Shown here piece by piece: positions 16,368-23,824 of a stretch of DNA of 64,000 nucleotides. The stretch is from assembly GCF_900163815.1 (NCBI RefSeq), contig NZ_FUKO01000049.1, forward strand, positions 46,154 through 110,153. Direction: 5' to 3'. The number at the start of each line of letters is the position of its first letter. Within the stretch, counting starts at the first letter, position 1. The notes beneath the pieces were generated by a model, which was given only the letters and a program-made list of their open reading frames with translations, was not told the DNA's origin and made no database searches. A program made the translations under genes and the position numbers. The DNA is from Microbacterium esteraromaticum (lineage in GTDB: Bacteria > Actinomycetota > Actinomycetes > Actinomycetales > Microbacteriaceae).

Positions 16368-16862
16368 ATGACCATTCGCACGAAAGAGTCCCTGTCGGGG
16401 TTCGTCGCGTCCGACCCGGAACTGACCTTCACCAGCAAGGGCGATGCCCGCCTCTACGCCCGGATCGGGCAACCCCAGGCACGGTTCGAAGATGACGGAA
16501 CGTTCACTCAACTGGAGCCGACGTTCACGGACCTGGTGATGTTCCGCAAGTCCGCCCAGCTCGCACATGAGCAGTTCCGTAAGGGCGACAACTTCCTCGC
16601 CGAAGGCGAGACCCGCACCTACACCGGCAGCGACGGCACCGAACGGGATCAGTTCGTCGCCTCCCGGATCGGACACGACAACAACATCACCCGCTACACC
16701 GTCGACCGCACCCCGCACGAGCGAGAGGCCCCGCAGCAGGAGACCCCGGTGCGTGAACAGATGCAGCAGGCCCTAGTCGAGCGGGAAGCGCAGCTCGACC
16801 CGGAGCCACCGGCCGCGACCGCGAGTACCGGCACCGTGCAGCGCGACGCGGTCGCCCGATAA
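16368..16862 (+). CDS. Element-encoded single-stranded DNA-binding protein
   Basis: A 164-residue SSB-like protein that would coat transferred single-stranded DNA. The first about 110 residues follow the OB-fold pattern: KESLSGFVASDPELTFT at the start, then LYARIGQ and FTDLVMFRKSAQLAHEQFRKGDNFLAEGETR. The C-terminal 50 residues are a flexible Gln/Glu/Pro-rich stretch. Chromosomal SSBs end in an acidic Asp-Asp-x-Pro-Phe tip; this one instead carries EREAQLDPEPPAA, the tail shared with other proteins of the element, and ends in VAR. GAGAGGAG lies upstream of ATG 16368. Confidence 0.8.
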   Translation: MTIRTKESLSGFVASDPELTFTSKGDARLYARIGQPQARFEDDGTFTQLEPTFTDLVMFRKSAQLAHEQFRKGDNFLAEGETRTYTGSDGTERDQFVASRIGHDNNITRYTVDRTPHEREAPQQETPVREQMQQALVEREAQLDPEPPAATASTGTVQRDAVAR

Positions 16863-16865
16863 GCC

Positions 16866-16917
16866 GCGGGTGCGGCGACCAGCCTCTCCACCACCTCCGT
16901 CTGGCCGCCGCACCCGC
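16866..16917 (+). terminator. Strong hairpin after ssb
   Basis: GCGGGTGCGGCG and CGCCGCACCCGC pair over 12 bp, extended after one mismatch by CCAG/CTGG, with an 18-nt loop. It starts three bases after the ssb stop codon and most likely ends the transfer transcript. Confidence 0.75.
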
Positions 16918-16929
16918 CTCCTTCACTTC

Positions 16930-16946
16930 GCCGCGACTTTCGCGGC
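16930..16946 (+). terminator. Second hairpin after ssb
   Basis: GCCGCGA-CTT-TCGCGGC is a perfect 7-bp stem with a 3-nt loop, followed by a pyrimidine-rich stretch (CTCTCCTTCTTCG). With the preceding hairpin it makes a double termination or insulation signal. Confidence 0.55.
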
Positions 16947-16984
16947 TCTCCTTCTTCGCCTCGCCTTGTCCCGGGAGCTTTCTG

Positions 16985-17686
16985 ATGAGTACCGACAACC
17001 CCACACCACCCGACCTGCCTGATCCCGATGACCCCGATCTGCCTGATGCGGATCCGACCGTGCAGGGGCCTGACTTCGACGGGATCGACCTGTCCGAGCT
17101 CCCCGCCGACGTCGCTGAGAAAGCAAGAGCGTTCGCGAAGCAGACGTTCGTAGCGGACCTGGCGAAATCACTCACCGCGGTGGCCCGTCCGATCAACTGG
17201 CGCACCCTCCCGCCCGCAGACCTGGAAGCGGAGCTCCTGGAGTTGAACGGGTGGGTGGACTGGCTCCGCCACACCTACGGCCTGCCCGCGCAGGTGGTGC
17301 CCCCGATGTGGCACCGCCACCCCGAGCTCCTCTGGGAGCTCTCCGCCCTCCGCCAGCACTGGCTGTTCTGCTTCGACCCCCAGGCGAAAGGCAACCAGGC
17401 CCTCGCCTGGCATCACGATTTCTCCCAAGCGCGGGAGCGACTGCGGGATTGGGTCACCATCTCTGGCACCCGCCTCGACCGCGACCGCCCCACCCGCATC
17501 ACCTCCTGGCCCGGCGGCGAAGCCGAAGACTGGACCGAACCCGACACCACCGAACGCCCCGTCGCAGGGCGCACGGACGACTTCCTCGCATTTGTCGCCG
17601 AACAGGTCGCCGCACGACGCGCGGAACAAGACGCAACGATCCATGACGTGATCTCCGAAGAACAGCAGGCCCGTGATAGCCGGTAG
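16985..17686 (+). CDS. DUF4913 domain protein
   Basis: A 233-residue protein. The N-terminal 40 residues are an acidic Asp/Pro-rich run. The central part fits DUF4913: a segment on WVDWLRHTYGLPAQVVPPMW, a conserved His/Trp pair (HRHPELLWELSALRQHW) and an aromatic helix (ALAWHHDF). These small proteins are frequent in actinobacterial conjugative elements and their function is unknown. ATG 16985 lies behind the double hairpin, so the gene probably has its own promoter. Its end overlaps the next GTG-started frame by 14 bases. Confidence 0.75.
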   Translation: MSTDNPTPPDLPDPDDPDLPDADPTVQGPDFDGIDLSELPADVAEKARAFAKQTFVADLAKSLTAVARPINWRTLPPADLEAELLELNGWVDWLRHTYGLPAQVVPPMWHRHPELLWELSALRQHWLFCFDPQAKGNQALAWHHDFSQARERLRDWVTISGTRLDRDRPTRITSWPGGEAEDWTEPDTTERPVAGRTDDFLAFVAEQVAARRAEQDATIHDVISEEQQARDSR

Positions 17687-17921
17687 GCGTCGCCCGTATC
17701 AGCGGAAGACCGGGTACGTCCCGCAAGCGGAACGCTCTTACGGGATCCGGGTGGTGCACCGGGAGCGTCCGAACATGACCGCGTTGACGGAGTTGTTCGT
17801 CCGGTTTACGCTCGCCGAAGCCCACGCCAGTCGCGATCTCCAGAACGAGCCTGTGATCGCGCGTCCGGAAGTGCTGAAACCCGTTCGCGGTGCCCCGGAT
17901 CTCACTGCCGAAGGAAGGTAA
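17673..17921 (+). CDS. Small basic ICE protein before the recombinase
   Basis: An 82-residue frame starting GTG 17673 inside the end of the DUF4913 gene. It is strongly basic at the start (GRRRPYQRKTGY), followed by a helical part (ALTELFVRFTLAEAHAS). The size and charge would suit a DNA-binding accessory factor such as an excisionase-like protein next to a recombinase. No defined helix-turn-helix is evident and I do not recognise the family. Confidence 0.5.
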   Translation: MIAGRRRPYQRKTGYVPQAERSYGIRVVHRERPNMTALTELFVRFTLAEAHASRDLQNEPVIARPEVLKPVRGAPDLTAEGR

Positions 17922-17976
17922 CATCACCACCCGCCCAGAACACGCATCGGCGGGGAGAAAACCGAGGACCCCCGCC

Positions 17977-19770
17977 ATGCTGCATGCCACTGACACCATC
18001 GCACCTCCATCCACTCCGCCTGCGGAAACGATGCTTGCTCCCGCAGTGACCTATCTGCGGGTGTCGACGAAGGAGCAGGCCACCAAGGGCGGAAACGACG
18101 AAGGATTCTCGATCCCCGCCCAACGCGCCGCGAACCACGCCAAAGCCGACGCCCTGGGCGCGGGCATCGTGAAAGAGTTCGTCGACGCGGGCGAGTCGGC
18201 GAAGAAAGCCGACCGGCCCGCACTACGGGAGATGATCGCCTACGTCAAGGCGCACAAGGTCGCGTACTGCATCGTCCACAAGGTCGACCGGCTCGCCCGC
18301 AACCGTGCAGACGACGTCGAGATCCACCTCGCGCTCCGCGAAGCAGGCGTGCTGCTGGTGTCGGCGACGGAGAACATCGACGAGACCCCGTCGGGGATGC
18401 TGCTGCACGGGATCATGTCCTCGATCGCGGAGTTCTACTCGGTGAACCTCGCCAACGAGGTCATGAAGGGCCTCGTCCAAAAGGCCTCTACCGGCGGCAC
18501 CCCCATGCGCGCCCCCATCGGCTACCGCAACACCCTCCACCGCGACGATCTCGGACGCGAAGTGCGAGGCATCACCCTCGACCCCGACAGGGCGCGCCTG
18601 GTCAAGTGGGCATTCACCGCGTACGCATCCGGGAACTACAGCCTCGCAAAGCTCCGCACCGAACTCACCAAGAAAGGTCTTCGCAGCGTCCCGACGCCCA
18701 AGCGTCCCGCACGCCCGCTCGGGCTATCGTCGGTGCACCGGATGCTGCAGAACCCCTATTACAAGGGCGACGTCGTCTACCGCGGCGTCCGCTACGACGG
18801 CGCGCACGAACGTCTCATCGAACCCGAGATCTGGTACCAGGTGCAGTCCGTGCTCCGCTCCCACGCTCAGTCCGGGGTCCGCACCCAGAAGCACGATCAC
18901 TTCCTCAAAGGCACCCTGTACTGCGGGCGCTGCCGTCAGCGGATGACGATCATCCACGCGAAAAACCGGCACGGGAACATCTACCCGTACTTCATCTGTC
19001 TGGGCCGTAACAACAAGCGCACTACTTGCGACATGCCCTACGCACCCGTCGACAGGGTCGAGCAGCTCGTCGCCGACTACTACCAGCGCATCACTCTCAA
19101 TCCAGCGATGACCGACGCCCTCCGGGGGATGCTCGCCCACGAGTTCGACCAGCTCACCGCAGGCACGAATCAGTCCATCCGCGAGCTAACCGAACGCCGC
19201 AAACAAAACCTCAACGAGCAGGACAAGCTCCTCGAAGCACACCTCGCCGACGCCCTGTCATTGGACCAACTGAAGAAGTTCCAGACCCGGCTGCGCGCCG
19301 AACTCGACGGCATCGAGGCGCAGATCGCTGAACACCACAACGACTACCAAGGAGCCCGCAACCTCATCGACGGAGCCCTCGACCTCGCCCGCGACTTCGC
19401 CCAGATCTACGAGCGCTGCGACGACCAGAACAAGCGCCTGGCGAACCAGACCTTCTTCACCCGCATCTACCTCAACGAGGGCGGCACCCTCACCGCCAAC
19501 ACCGCCGCACCCTTCACCATGATCCTCGACGAGAGCACGAAGCAGCAGGCCATCGCCTGGGCCGAAGCACGCACCACCACCAACGAAGAGAGCGATGCTG
19601 TAACCCAAGACCTGTCTCTTCAGGCCGGGGTTACAACATCGCTCATTGTGTGCGGAAGGTGGGACTTGAACCCACACGCTCGAAAGCACAGGAACCTAAA
19701 TCCTGCGTGTCTACCAATTCCACCACTCCCGCGCATCGACCAGTCTAGTGATCTGCAGGCCTGTGGATAA
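17977..19770 (+). CDS. Large serine recombinase (integrase) of the element
   Basis: About 597 residues. The N-terminal resolvase domain has the catalytic Ser30 in TYLRVSTKEQ, then KVDRLARN and the FYSVNLANEVMKG helix. A recombinase domain and a zinc-ribbon follow (YCGRCRQRM with a later CLGRNNKRTTC), then a long coiled coil (about 390-470). It would catalyse integration and excision at attP/attB. ATG 17977 is the most reasonable start; upstream GTG 17890 and downstream ATG 18031 are alternatives. The frame continues through an inverted repeat and antisense across the whole tRNA-Leu gene, so about the last 40 residues (WDLNPHARKHR onward) are encoded by the attachment region and would change on excision. 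Confidence 0.9.
   Translation: MLHATDTIAPPSTPPAETMLAPAVTYLRVSTKEQATKGGNDEGFSIPAQRAANHAKADALGAGIVKEFVDAGESAKKADRPALREMIAYVKAHKVAYCIVHKVDRLARNRADDVEIHLALREAGVLLVSATENIDETPSGMLLHGIMSSIAEFYSVNLANEVMKGLVQKASTGGTPMRAPIGYRNTLHRDDLGREVRGITLDPDRARLVKWAFTAYASGNYSLAKLRTELTKKGLRSVPTPKRPARPLGLSSVHRMLQNPYYKGDVVYRGVRYDGAHERLIEPEIWYQVQSVLRSHAQSGVRTQKHDHFLKGTLYCGRCRQRMTIIHAKNRHGNIYPYFICLGRNNKRTTCDMPYAPVDRVEQLVADYYQRITLNPAMTDALRGMLAHEFDQLTAGTNQSIRELTERRKQNLNEQDKLLEAHLADALSLDQLKKFQTRLRAELDGIEAQIAEHHNDYQGARNLIDGALDLARDFAQIYERCDDQNKRLANQTFFTRIYLNEGGTLTANTAAPFTMILDESTKQQAIAWAEARTTTNEESDAVTQDLSLQAGVTTSLIVCGRWDLNPHARKHRNLNPACLPIPPLPRIDQSSDLQACG
19590..19644. repeat. Near-perfect inverted repeat at the recombinase 3' end, next to tRNA-Leu
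   Basis: GAGCGATGCTGTAACCC (19590-19606) pairs with GGGTTACAACATCGCTC (19628-19644), 17-bp arms with one mismatch. The 21-nt centre contains its own CCTG/CAGG pairing. It lies seven bases from the 3' end of the tRNA. It may be part of the recombinase binding/attachment site, a terminator for the tRNA transcript (minus strand), or both. Confidence 0.65.
19651..19732 (-). tRNA. tRNA-Leu (anticodon UAG), integration target
   Basis: Read on the minus strand from 19732, the sequence folds as a class II tRNA. The acceptor GCGGGAG pairs with CTTCCGC, the discriminator is A, and the anticodon stem CAGGA/TCCTG encloses loop TTTAGGT (anticodon TAG). A long variable arm follows, then the T arm with GGTTCAAGTCC. 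CCA is not encoded. The gene is intact and its 3' end faces the mobile element, as expected when an element integrates at a tRNA 3' end and restores it. Confidence 0.95.
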
Positions 19771-19809
19771 CTTCTGCAGCCAGCCGCGGGATTCTGTCAA
19801 GATGCCCGC

Positions 19810-20952
19810 GTGAGTCATCCGTCCCTTGTCGTCGCCGAGCGTGTGCGTCGCCGTCTGCGGCTCGAGCACACCGATCCATCCGCTCAGCCCGACGAGGCGC
19901 GGCGGATCGCACAGACCGAGGTGCGCCGGCACAACGACCTCGCTCTGCAGCGCGGCGGCGTGATGATCGACGACGAGGCGGCGCTGGTGCGCGATGTGCT
20001 GGCATCCGTGTCGGGGTTCGGGGCGCTGCAGCCGCTTCTCGATGATCCTGAGATCGAGGAGATCTGGCTGAATGGACCTGACCGGGTGTTCGTCGCGCGG
20101 GGCGGTGCGAGCGAGCGGCTCGATCTCCAGCTGACCGACGCCATGCTGCGCGACCTCATCGAGCGGATGCTGCAGTCCACCGGCCGTCGAGTGGATGTCA
20201 GTCAGCCGTTCGTGGATGCATCCCTGCCCGACGGGTCGCGTCTGCACGTGGCAATCGCGGATGTGGTGCGCGGATCGTGGGCGGTCAATATCCGCAAGTT
20301 CCTGCCCCAGCATCGCACCCTCGACTCCCTCGTCGCACAGGGGTCGATGCCCCCGCACATTGCGGAGATGCTGCATCAGGCCGTGCTCGACGGGCACAGC
20401 CTGATCATCTCCGGTGCAACTCACGCGGGAAAGACGACCCTTCTCGGCGCACTGCTTGCGTCCTGCGCCGACCGGCAGCGAATCATCACGGTCGAGGAGA
20501 CGTTCGAGCTCGCGGTCGACGGTCCAGACGTGGTCGCTCTGCAGGGGCGTCAGGCGAGCCTGGAGGGAAGCGGAGAGATCACGCTGCGACGTCTGGTGAA
20601 GGAGGCGCTGCGCATGCGGCCCGACCGGATCGTCGTCGGCGAGGTGCGCGATGCTGAGGCGCTCGACCTGGTGCTCGCGCTCAATACCGGAGTGCCCGCT
20701 GCCGGAACCGTGCACGCCAACTCTGCCGTCGAGGCTCTGGAGAAGCTCGCCCTGCTGCCACTGCTCGCGGGACGAAACATCGACCGCGCGTTCATCGCCC
20801 CGGCACTGGCGACATCGATCTCCTACGTGGTGCACTGCCGACGGGAGCCGGATGGATCCCGCCGGGTGGTCGAGGTCATCGCGCCCACCGGCAGCGTCTC
20901 GGAAGGCCGCATCGACAGCCGTCCGATCTACCGGGCGGAGGACATCGCATGA
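19810..20952 (+). CDS. tadA: TadA/CpaF-type secretion ATPase
   Basis: A 380-residue type II/IV secretion ATPase of the CpaF branch, which drives assembly of Flp-type (tight adherence) pili. The N-terminal part includes DDPEIEEIWLNGPDRVFV. The ATPase core has Walker A GATHAGKT (about 202-209), followed by the ITVEETFEL Asp-box region, a Walker B-like RPDRIVVGEVRDAEALD and a His-containing AGTVHANSA. GTG 19810 is the start, with CAAGAT six bases upstream acting as a weak -10. It leads the tad gene set and overlaps tadB by four bases. It lies next to the ICE junction, so upstream tad genes may have been separated by the insertion. Confidence 0.9.
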   Translation: MSHPSLVVAERVRRRLRLEHTDPSAQPDEARRIAQTEVRRHNDLALQRGGVMIDDEAALVRDVLASVSGFGALQPLLDDPEIEEIWLNGPDRVFVARGGASERLDLQLTDAMLRDLIERMLQSTGRRVDVSQPFVDASLPDGSRLHVAIADVVRGSWAVNIRKFLPQHRTLDSLVAQGSMPPHIAEMLHQAVLDGHSLIISGATHAGKTTLLGALLASCADRQRIITVEETFELAVDGPDVVALQGRQASLEGSGEITLRRLVKEALRMRPDRIVVGEVRDAEALDLVLALNTGVPAAGTVHANSAVEALEKLALLPLLAGRNIDRAFIAPALATSISYVVHCRREPDGSRRVVEVIAPTGSVSEGRIDSRPIYRAEDIA

Positions 20953-21806
20953 CGGTGCTCCTCGGTGCGGTGCTCGGGTCCGGGCTGCTGCTGTGCGCCG
21001 CGCCGTGGCTGTGGCCGCCGCGCGAGCGCACCGCACGAGTATCGAAGCGGAGCAGGCTGCGCCGCATTCTCGAAGAAGCCGGATACTCTCGCACGCCCAC
21101 CCGCACGCTGGTGGCGGTCATGGTCGGGCTCGGCGTCGTGACAGCATCCGTCGTCTGGCTCGTGACGCTCCTCACCGTGCTGGCACTGCTCGCCGGCCTC
21201 GCCGGGGCCGCAGCGCCGGTGCTGTTCCTGCGCGGACGGCGCCTGCGCCTGCGCAAAGCGCGTAGACAGCTGTGGCCGGATATCTGCGATCTGCTGGTCG
21301 CGGCGATCAGGGTCGGCCTGTCGCTGCCCGATGCCGTGGCGAGTCTGGCCGAATCCGCACCACCGGCCATCCGGCCGGCGTTCGTCGTGTTCGCGCGGGA
21401 TCTGCGCGCGTCGGGGCGATTCGAGAGCAGCCTCGACCGGCTGAAGGACACCCTCGCGGATCCGATTGCCGACCGTATCGCGGAGACGCTGCGAATGGCT
21501 CGCCAGGTCGGCGGCACCGAGCTGACCGGGGTGCTGCGCGCACTGTCGGCGTCGGTCCGTGCGGATGCCGCATTGCGTGGTGAAGTTGAGGCGCGCCAAT
21601 CCTGGATCCGCGGTGCCGCGGTCCTGGGCTCGATCGCCCCATGGGTGATCCTCGGACTGCTCGCGATGCGTCCGGAGGGGCGGGACGCGTACGCGAGTGC
21701 CGAAGGGATGCTGGTGATCGTCGCCGGTGCCATCGTGTCGGTCGTCGCGTACCGGATCATGCTGCGGATCGGCAGGCTGCCGGAACCGGAGAGGTGGTTT
21801 GGATGA
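20949..21806 (+). CDS. tadB: TadB-like pilus assembly membrane protein
   Basis: A 285-residue GspF-family membrane protein. Two N-terminal hydrophobic segments come first (about 5-22 and 55-95). A cytoplasmic helical domain follows with LVAAIRVGLSLPDAVASLAES (about 115-135), then two C-terminal membrane helices. Together with TadC it forms the inner-membrane platform for Flp pilus assembly. Start ATG 20949 overlaps the tadA stop (ATGA), and the gene ends with the same overlap onto tadC, so the three are translationally coupled. Confidence 0.85.
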   Translation: MTVLLGAVLGSGLLLCAAPWLWPPRERTARVSKRSRLRRILEEAGYSRTPTRTLVAVMVGLGVVTASVVWLVTLLTVLALLAGLAGAAAPVLFLRGRRLRLRKARRQLWPDICDLLVAAIRVGLSLPDAVASLAESAPPAIRPAFVVFARDLRASGRFESSLDRLKDTLADPIADRIAETLRMARQVGGTELTGVLRALSASVRADAALRGEVEARQSWIRGAAVLGSIAPWVILGLLAMRPEGRDAYASAEGMLVIVAGAIVSVVAYRIMLRIGRLPEPERWFG

Positions 21807-22741
21807 CCACCGTGACGGATATGGCCGCGGCGGTGCTGCTCGGCGGTGCTCTCGCCTTCGGTCTGCTCGGGATGCTGTCGGCACTGCCCCGGTGGGGTGC
21901 GCTGTCGTTGGAGCGGCGGATCGCGCCGTATGTGCGCGATGTCGTGCCCGATGAGGCCCTGCCCGCCGGCATCCTCCCGGTCGTCGGCATCATGCCCGTG
22001 CGTCCGAGACGGCTGTGGGATCGAGTACGAACGACGTTCGAGCGGATGCTGGGTGGCGGCGAGGCCCTGCGGCTGCGGCTCTCGCAGGCGGGTGTCGTGC
22101 AGACCCCCGCCGCCTTCCGCGGGCGTCAGCTCGCGTGGGGCGTGGCGGGGCTGGTCGCGGGCGCGGTGCTCGTCGTAGTGATCGCCGTCGCCGGAAGGAT
22201 GACCGCGCCCGCCGTGCTGCTGCCCGTGCTCGCGGGCGCGGGAGCCGCTGCCGCCTGCGACATGCAGCTGACCGCACGGGCGAAATCTCGGCGAGCGAGG
22301 CTGGCAGACGAGCTGCCGACGACGTTGGAGTTTCTCGCCCTGTGCCTGTCGGCGGGGGAATCGCTGCTGGATGCCCTGCGTCGGGTCTCCACGATCGGCA
22401 GCGGAGAGCTCACGAACGAGCTGAAGCAGACCGTGCTGGCCGTGCACACGGGGTCGCCGCTTGCCGACGCGCTGGGAGAAACCGCGACGCGACTGCAGCT
22501 GCCAGGCCTGACCCGTGCCATCGATCAGATCATCGCGGCCCTCGAGCACGGTGCACCGCTGGCGGGCGTGCTGCATTCCCAAGCGGCTGATGCGCGCGAA
22601 GAGGCGAAGCGCGTGCTGATCGAGCAGGCGGGGCAGAAGGAGATCCTGATGATGCTGCCGCTGGTCTTCCTCATCCTGCCGCTGTCTGTGCTCTTTGCCG
22701 TCTACCCAGGACTCTTCATCCTCCGGCTCGGCTTGAGCTGA
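21803..22741 (+). CDS. tadC: TadC-like pilus assembly membrane protein
   Basis: A 312-residue second GspF-family protein. After membrane segments at about 10-30 and 110-155 comes the cytoplasmic motif TLEFLALCLSAGESLLDALR, the counterpart of the GspF helical repeat, and a C-terminal membrane pair ending IFILRLGLS. It probably forms a heteromer with TadB. Start ATG 21803 overlaps the tadB stop; a longer frame upstream is antisense-like extension and was not used. It is followed after 22 nt by the pilin-like gene. Confidence 0.85.
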   Translation: MTTVTDMAAAVLLGGALAFGLLGMLSALPRWGALSLERRIAPYVRDVVPDEALPAGILPVVGIMPVRPRRLWDRVRTTFERMLGGGEALRLRLSQAGVVQTPAAFRGRQLAWGVAGLVAGAVLVVVIAVAGRMTAPAVLLPVLAGAGAAAACDMQLTARAKSRRARLADELPTTLEFLALCLSAGESLLDALRRVSTIGSGELTNELKQTVLAVHTGSPLADALGETATRLQLPGLTRAIDQIIAALEHGAPLAGVLHSQAADAREEAKRVLIEQAGQKEILMMLPLVFLILPLSVLFAVYPGLFILRLGLS

Positions 22742-22763
22742 GCCCCAACCCAAGGAAATAGCT

Positions 22764-22949
22764 ATGACGACGATCAGAAGATGGTTCGCTGCCGGCCGGG
22801 AACTCGCCGCCGACGAGCGTGGAGACGTGCCCGGCTGGGTGCTGGTCACCTTGATGACCGCGGCGCTTGTCGTGGTGATCTGGGCCGTTGCCGGTCCCGC
22901 ACTGGTCGATCTGTTCGAACAGGCGATCTCCCGCGTCTCGGGCATCTGA
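22764..22949 (+). CDS. Flp-like pilin / small Tad prepilin
   Basis: A 61-residue protein with a charged N-terminus (RELAADERGDVPGW) and one hydrophobic segment (about 27-46, LVTLMTAALVVVIWAVAG). The end is short and polar (LVDLFEQAISRVSGI). This is the layout of actinobacterial Flp-type pilins located after tadC: the cleavage region lies before the hydrophobic helix. Start ATG 22764 has AAGGAA upstream. No dedicated prepilin peptidase gene is in the window. Confidence 0.75.
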   Translation: MTTIRRWFAAGRELAADERGDVPGWVLVTLMTAALVVVIWAVAGPALVDLFEQAISRVSGI

Positions 22950-22968
22950 CCCGGCGCCGGACTCCGCT

Positions 22969-23370
22969 ATGCGCACGTCATCACCGCTCGCCGATGAGCG
23001 CGGGTCCAGCCCCGTCGAGTTCGTGCTCGTCGGCACTCTGCTGACCGCGCTGACCCTCGCCGTGCTGCAGGTGGCGTTCGCGATGTACGTGCGCAATGTC
23101 GTGCACGACGCCGCCGTCGAGGGAGCGCATTACGCTGCGCTCGCCGATACCACGCCGGCCGCGGGGCGGGCCCGCGCTCAGGCGGTCATCACCCGGGCCA
23201 TCGGGTCGGACTTTGCCGAGAACGTCTCGGTCGGCCAGGATGCCAGCCTCGGCCACGAAAGCATCGTGATCCGCGTGCGCACCACGCTTCCCGTGCTCGG
23301 CCTCATCGGTGTGCCGCTCGGAATGGAGGTGACAGCGCGTGCGCCCGTGGAGTCGTTCGGTGAGGAATGA
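22969..23370 (+). CDS. TadE-like minor pilin
   Basis: A 133-residue TadE-family protein: short charged start with the typical DERGSSPVEFVLVG, one transmembrane helix (about 19-40), then a soluble domain. TadE proteins are pseudopilins thought to initiate or cap the Flp pilus. ATG 22969 is 20 nt after the pilin stop. The end is overlapped by the next frame. Confidence 0.8.
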   Translation: MRTSSPLADERGSSPVEFVLVGTLLTALTLAVLQVAFAMYVRNVVHDAAVEGAHYAALADTTPAAGRARAQAVITRAIGSDFAENVSVGQDASLGHESIVIRVRTTLPVLGLIGVPLGMEVTARAPVESFGEE

Positions 23371-23824
23371 GGTGGGGCGGAGGCACCCTCTGAATGAGGA
23401 CGATGGCTCGGCCGCTCTGGAGTTCATCGTCGCGGGCGTGCTGCTGCTCGTGCCTCTGGTGTACCTCGTGCTCGCACTCGGCGCGATCCAGGAGCAGACG
23501 CTGGGTGCCGAAGCCGCCGCTCGGCACACCGCTCGCGTCATCGCCCAGGCGCCCGATGCCGACACGGCGAGTCAACGCGGCGATGCGGTGCTCGTCAGCG
23601 TGACCCGTGAGTACGGCATGGACGCCGATGCCGTACAGGTGGGCATCGCCTGTCGACCCGCGCGTGCGCAGTGTCCGGATGCCGGAGCAACGGTCATCGT
23701 CACGGTGCGCACCCGCGTGAGCCTGCCGTTCATGCCTCCGCTGTTCGGTCTCGATCAGATTGCGGCGATTCCCATCGAAGCCGAATCGGCGCAGAAGGTG
23801 TCAAGACTGTGGGGGAGCGGATGA
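23360..23824 (+). CDS. TadE/TadG-like protein
   Basis: About 154 residues with NEDDGSAALEFIVAGVLLLV, the TadE signature with one N-terminal helix, followed by a soluble domain containing two Cys (CRPARAQC) that may form a disulphide. GTG 23360 is the best start, overlapping the previous gene by 11 bases. A GTG at 23339 is also in frame. It ends in an ATGA overlap with the next gene. Confidence 0.75.
   Translation: MRNEVGRRHPLNEDDGSAALEFIVAGVLLLVPLVYLVLALGAIQEQTLGAEAAARHTARVIAQAPDADTASQRGDAVLVSVTREYGMDADAVQVGIACRPARAQCPDAGATVIVTVRTRVSLPFMPPLFGLDQIAAIPIEAESAQKVSRLWGSG

Larger units (their letters stand above)
1..19732. mobile_element. Right-hand part of an integrative and conjugative element in tRNA-Leu
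   Basis: A block of almost entirely rightward, tightly packed genes with a complete set of Gram-positive type IV secretion parts: VirB8-like, cell-wall hydrolase, TrbL/VirB6-like, SCO6880-type, VirB4-type ATPase and VirD4-type coupling protein. With them are a prim-pol primase, a ParB-domain protein, an SSB and a large serine recombinase. The block ends at an intact tRNA-Leu gene, beyond which ordinary chromosomal genes (tad locus) begin. The left boundary, left attachment site and an identifiable relaxase are not in the window. Calling it an ICE rather than an integrated plasmid is an inference from gene content and the tRNA junction. Confidence 0.85.

Noticed and set aside
20876..22945. A 689-residue minus-strand frame
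   Set aside because: Antisense shadow of tadB and tadC, low-complexity Arg/Ala-rich translation.
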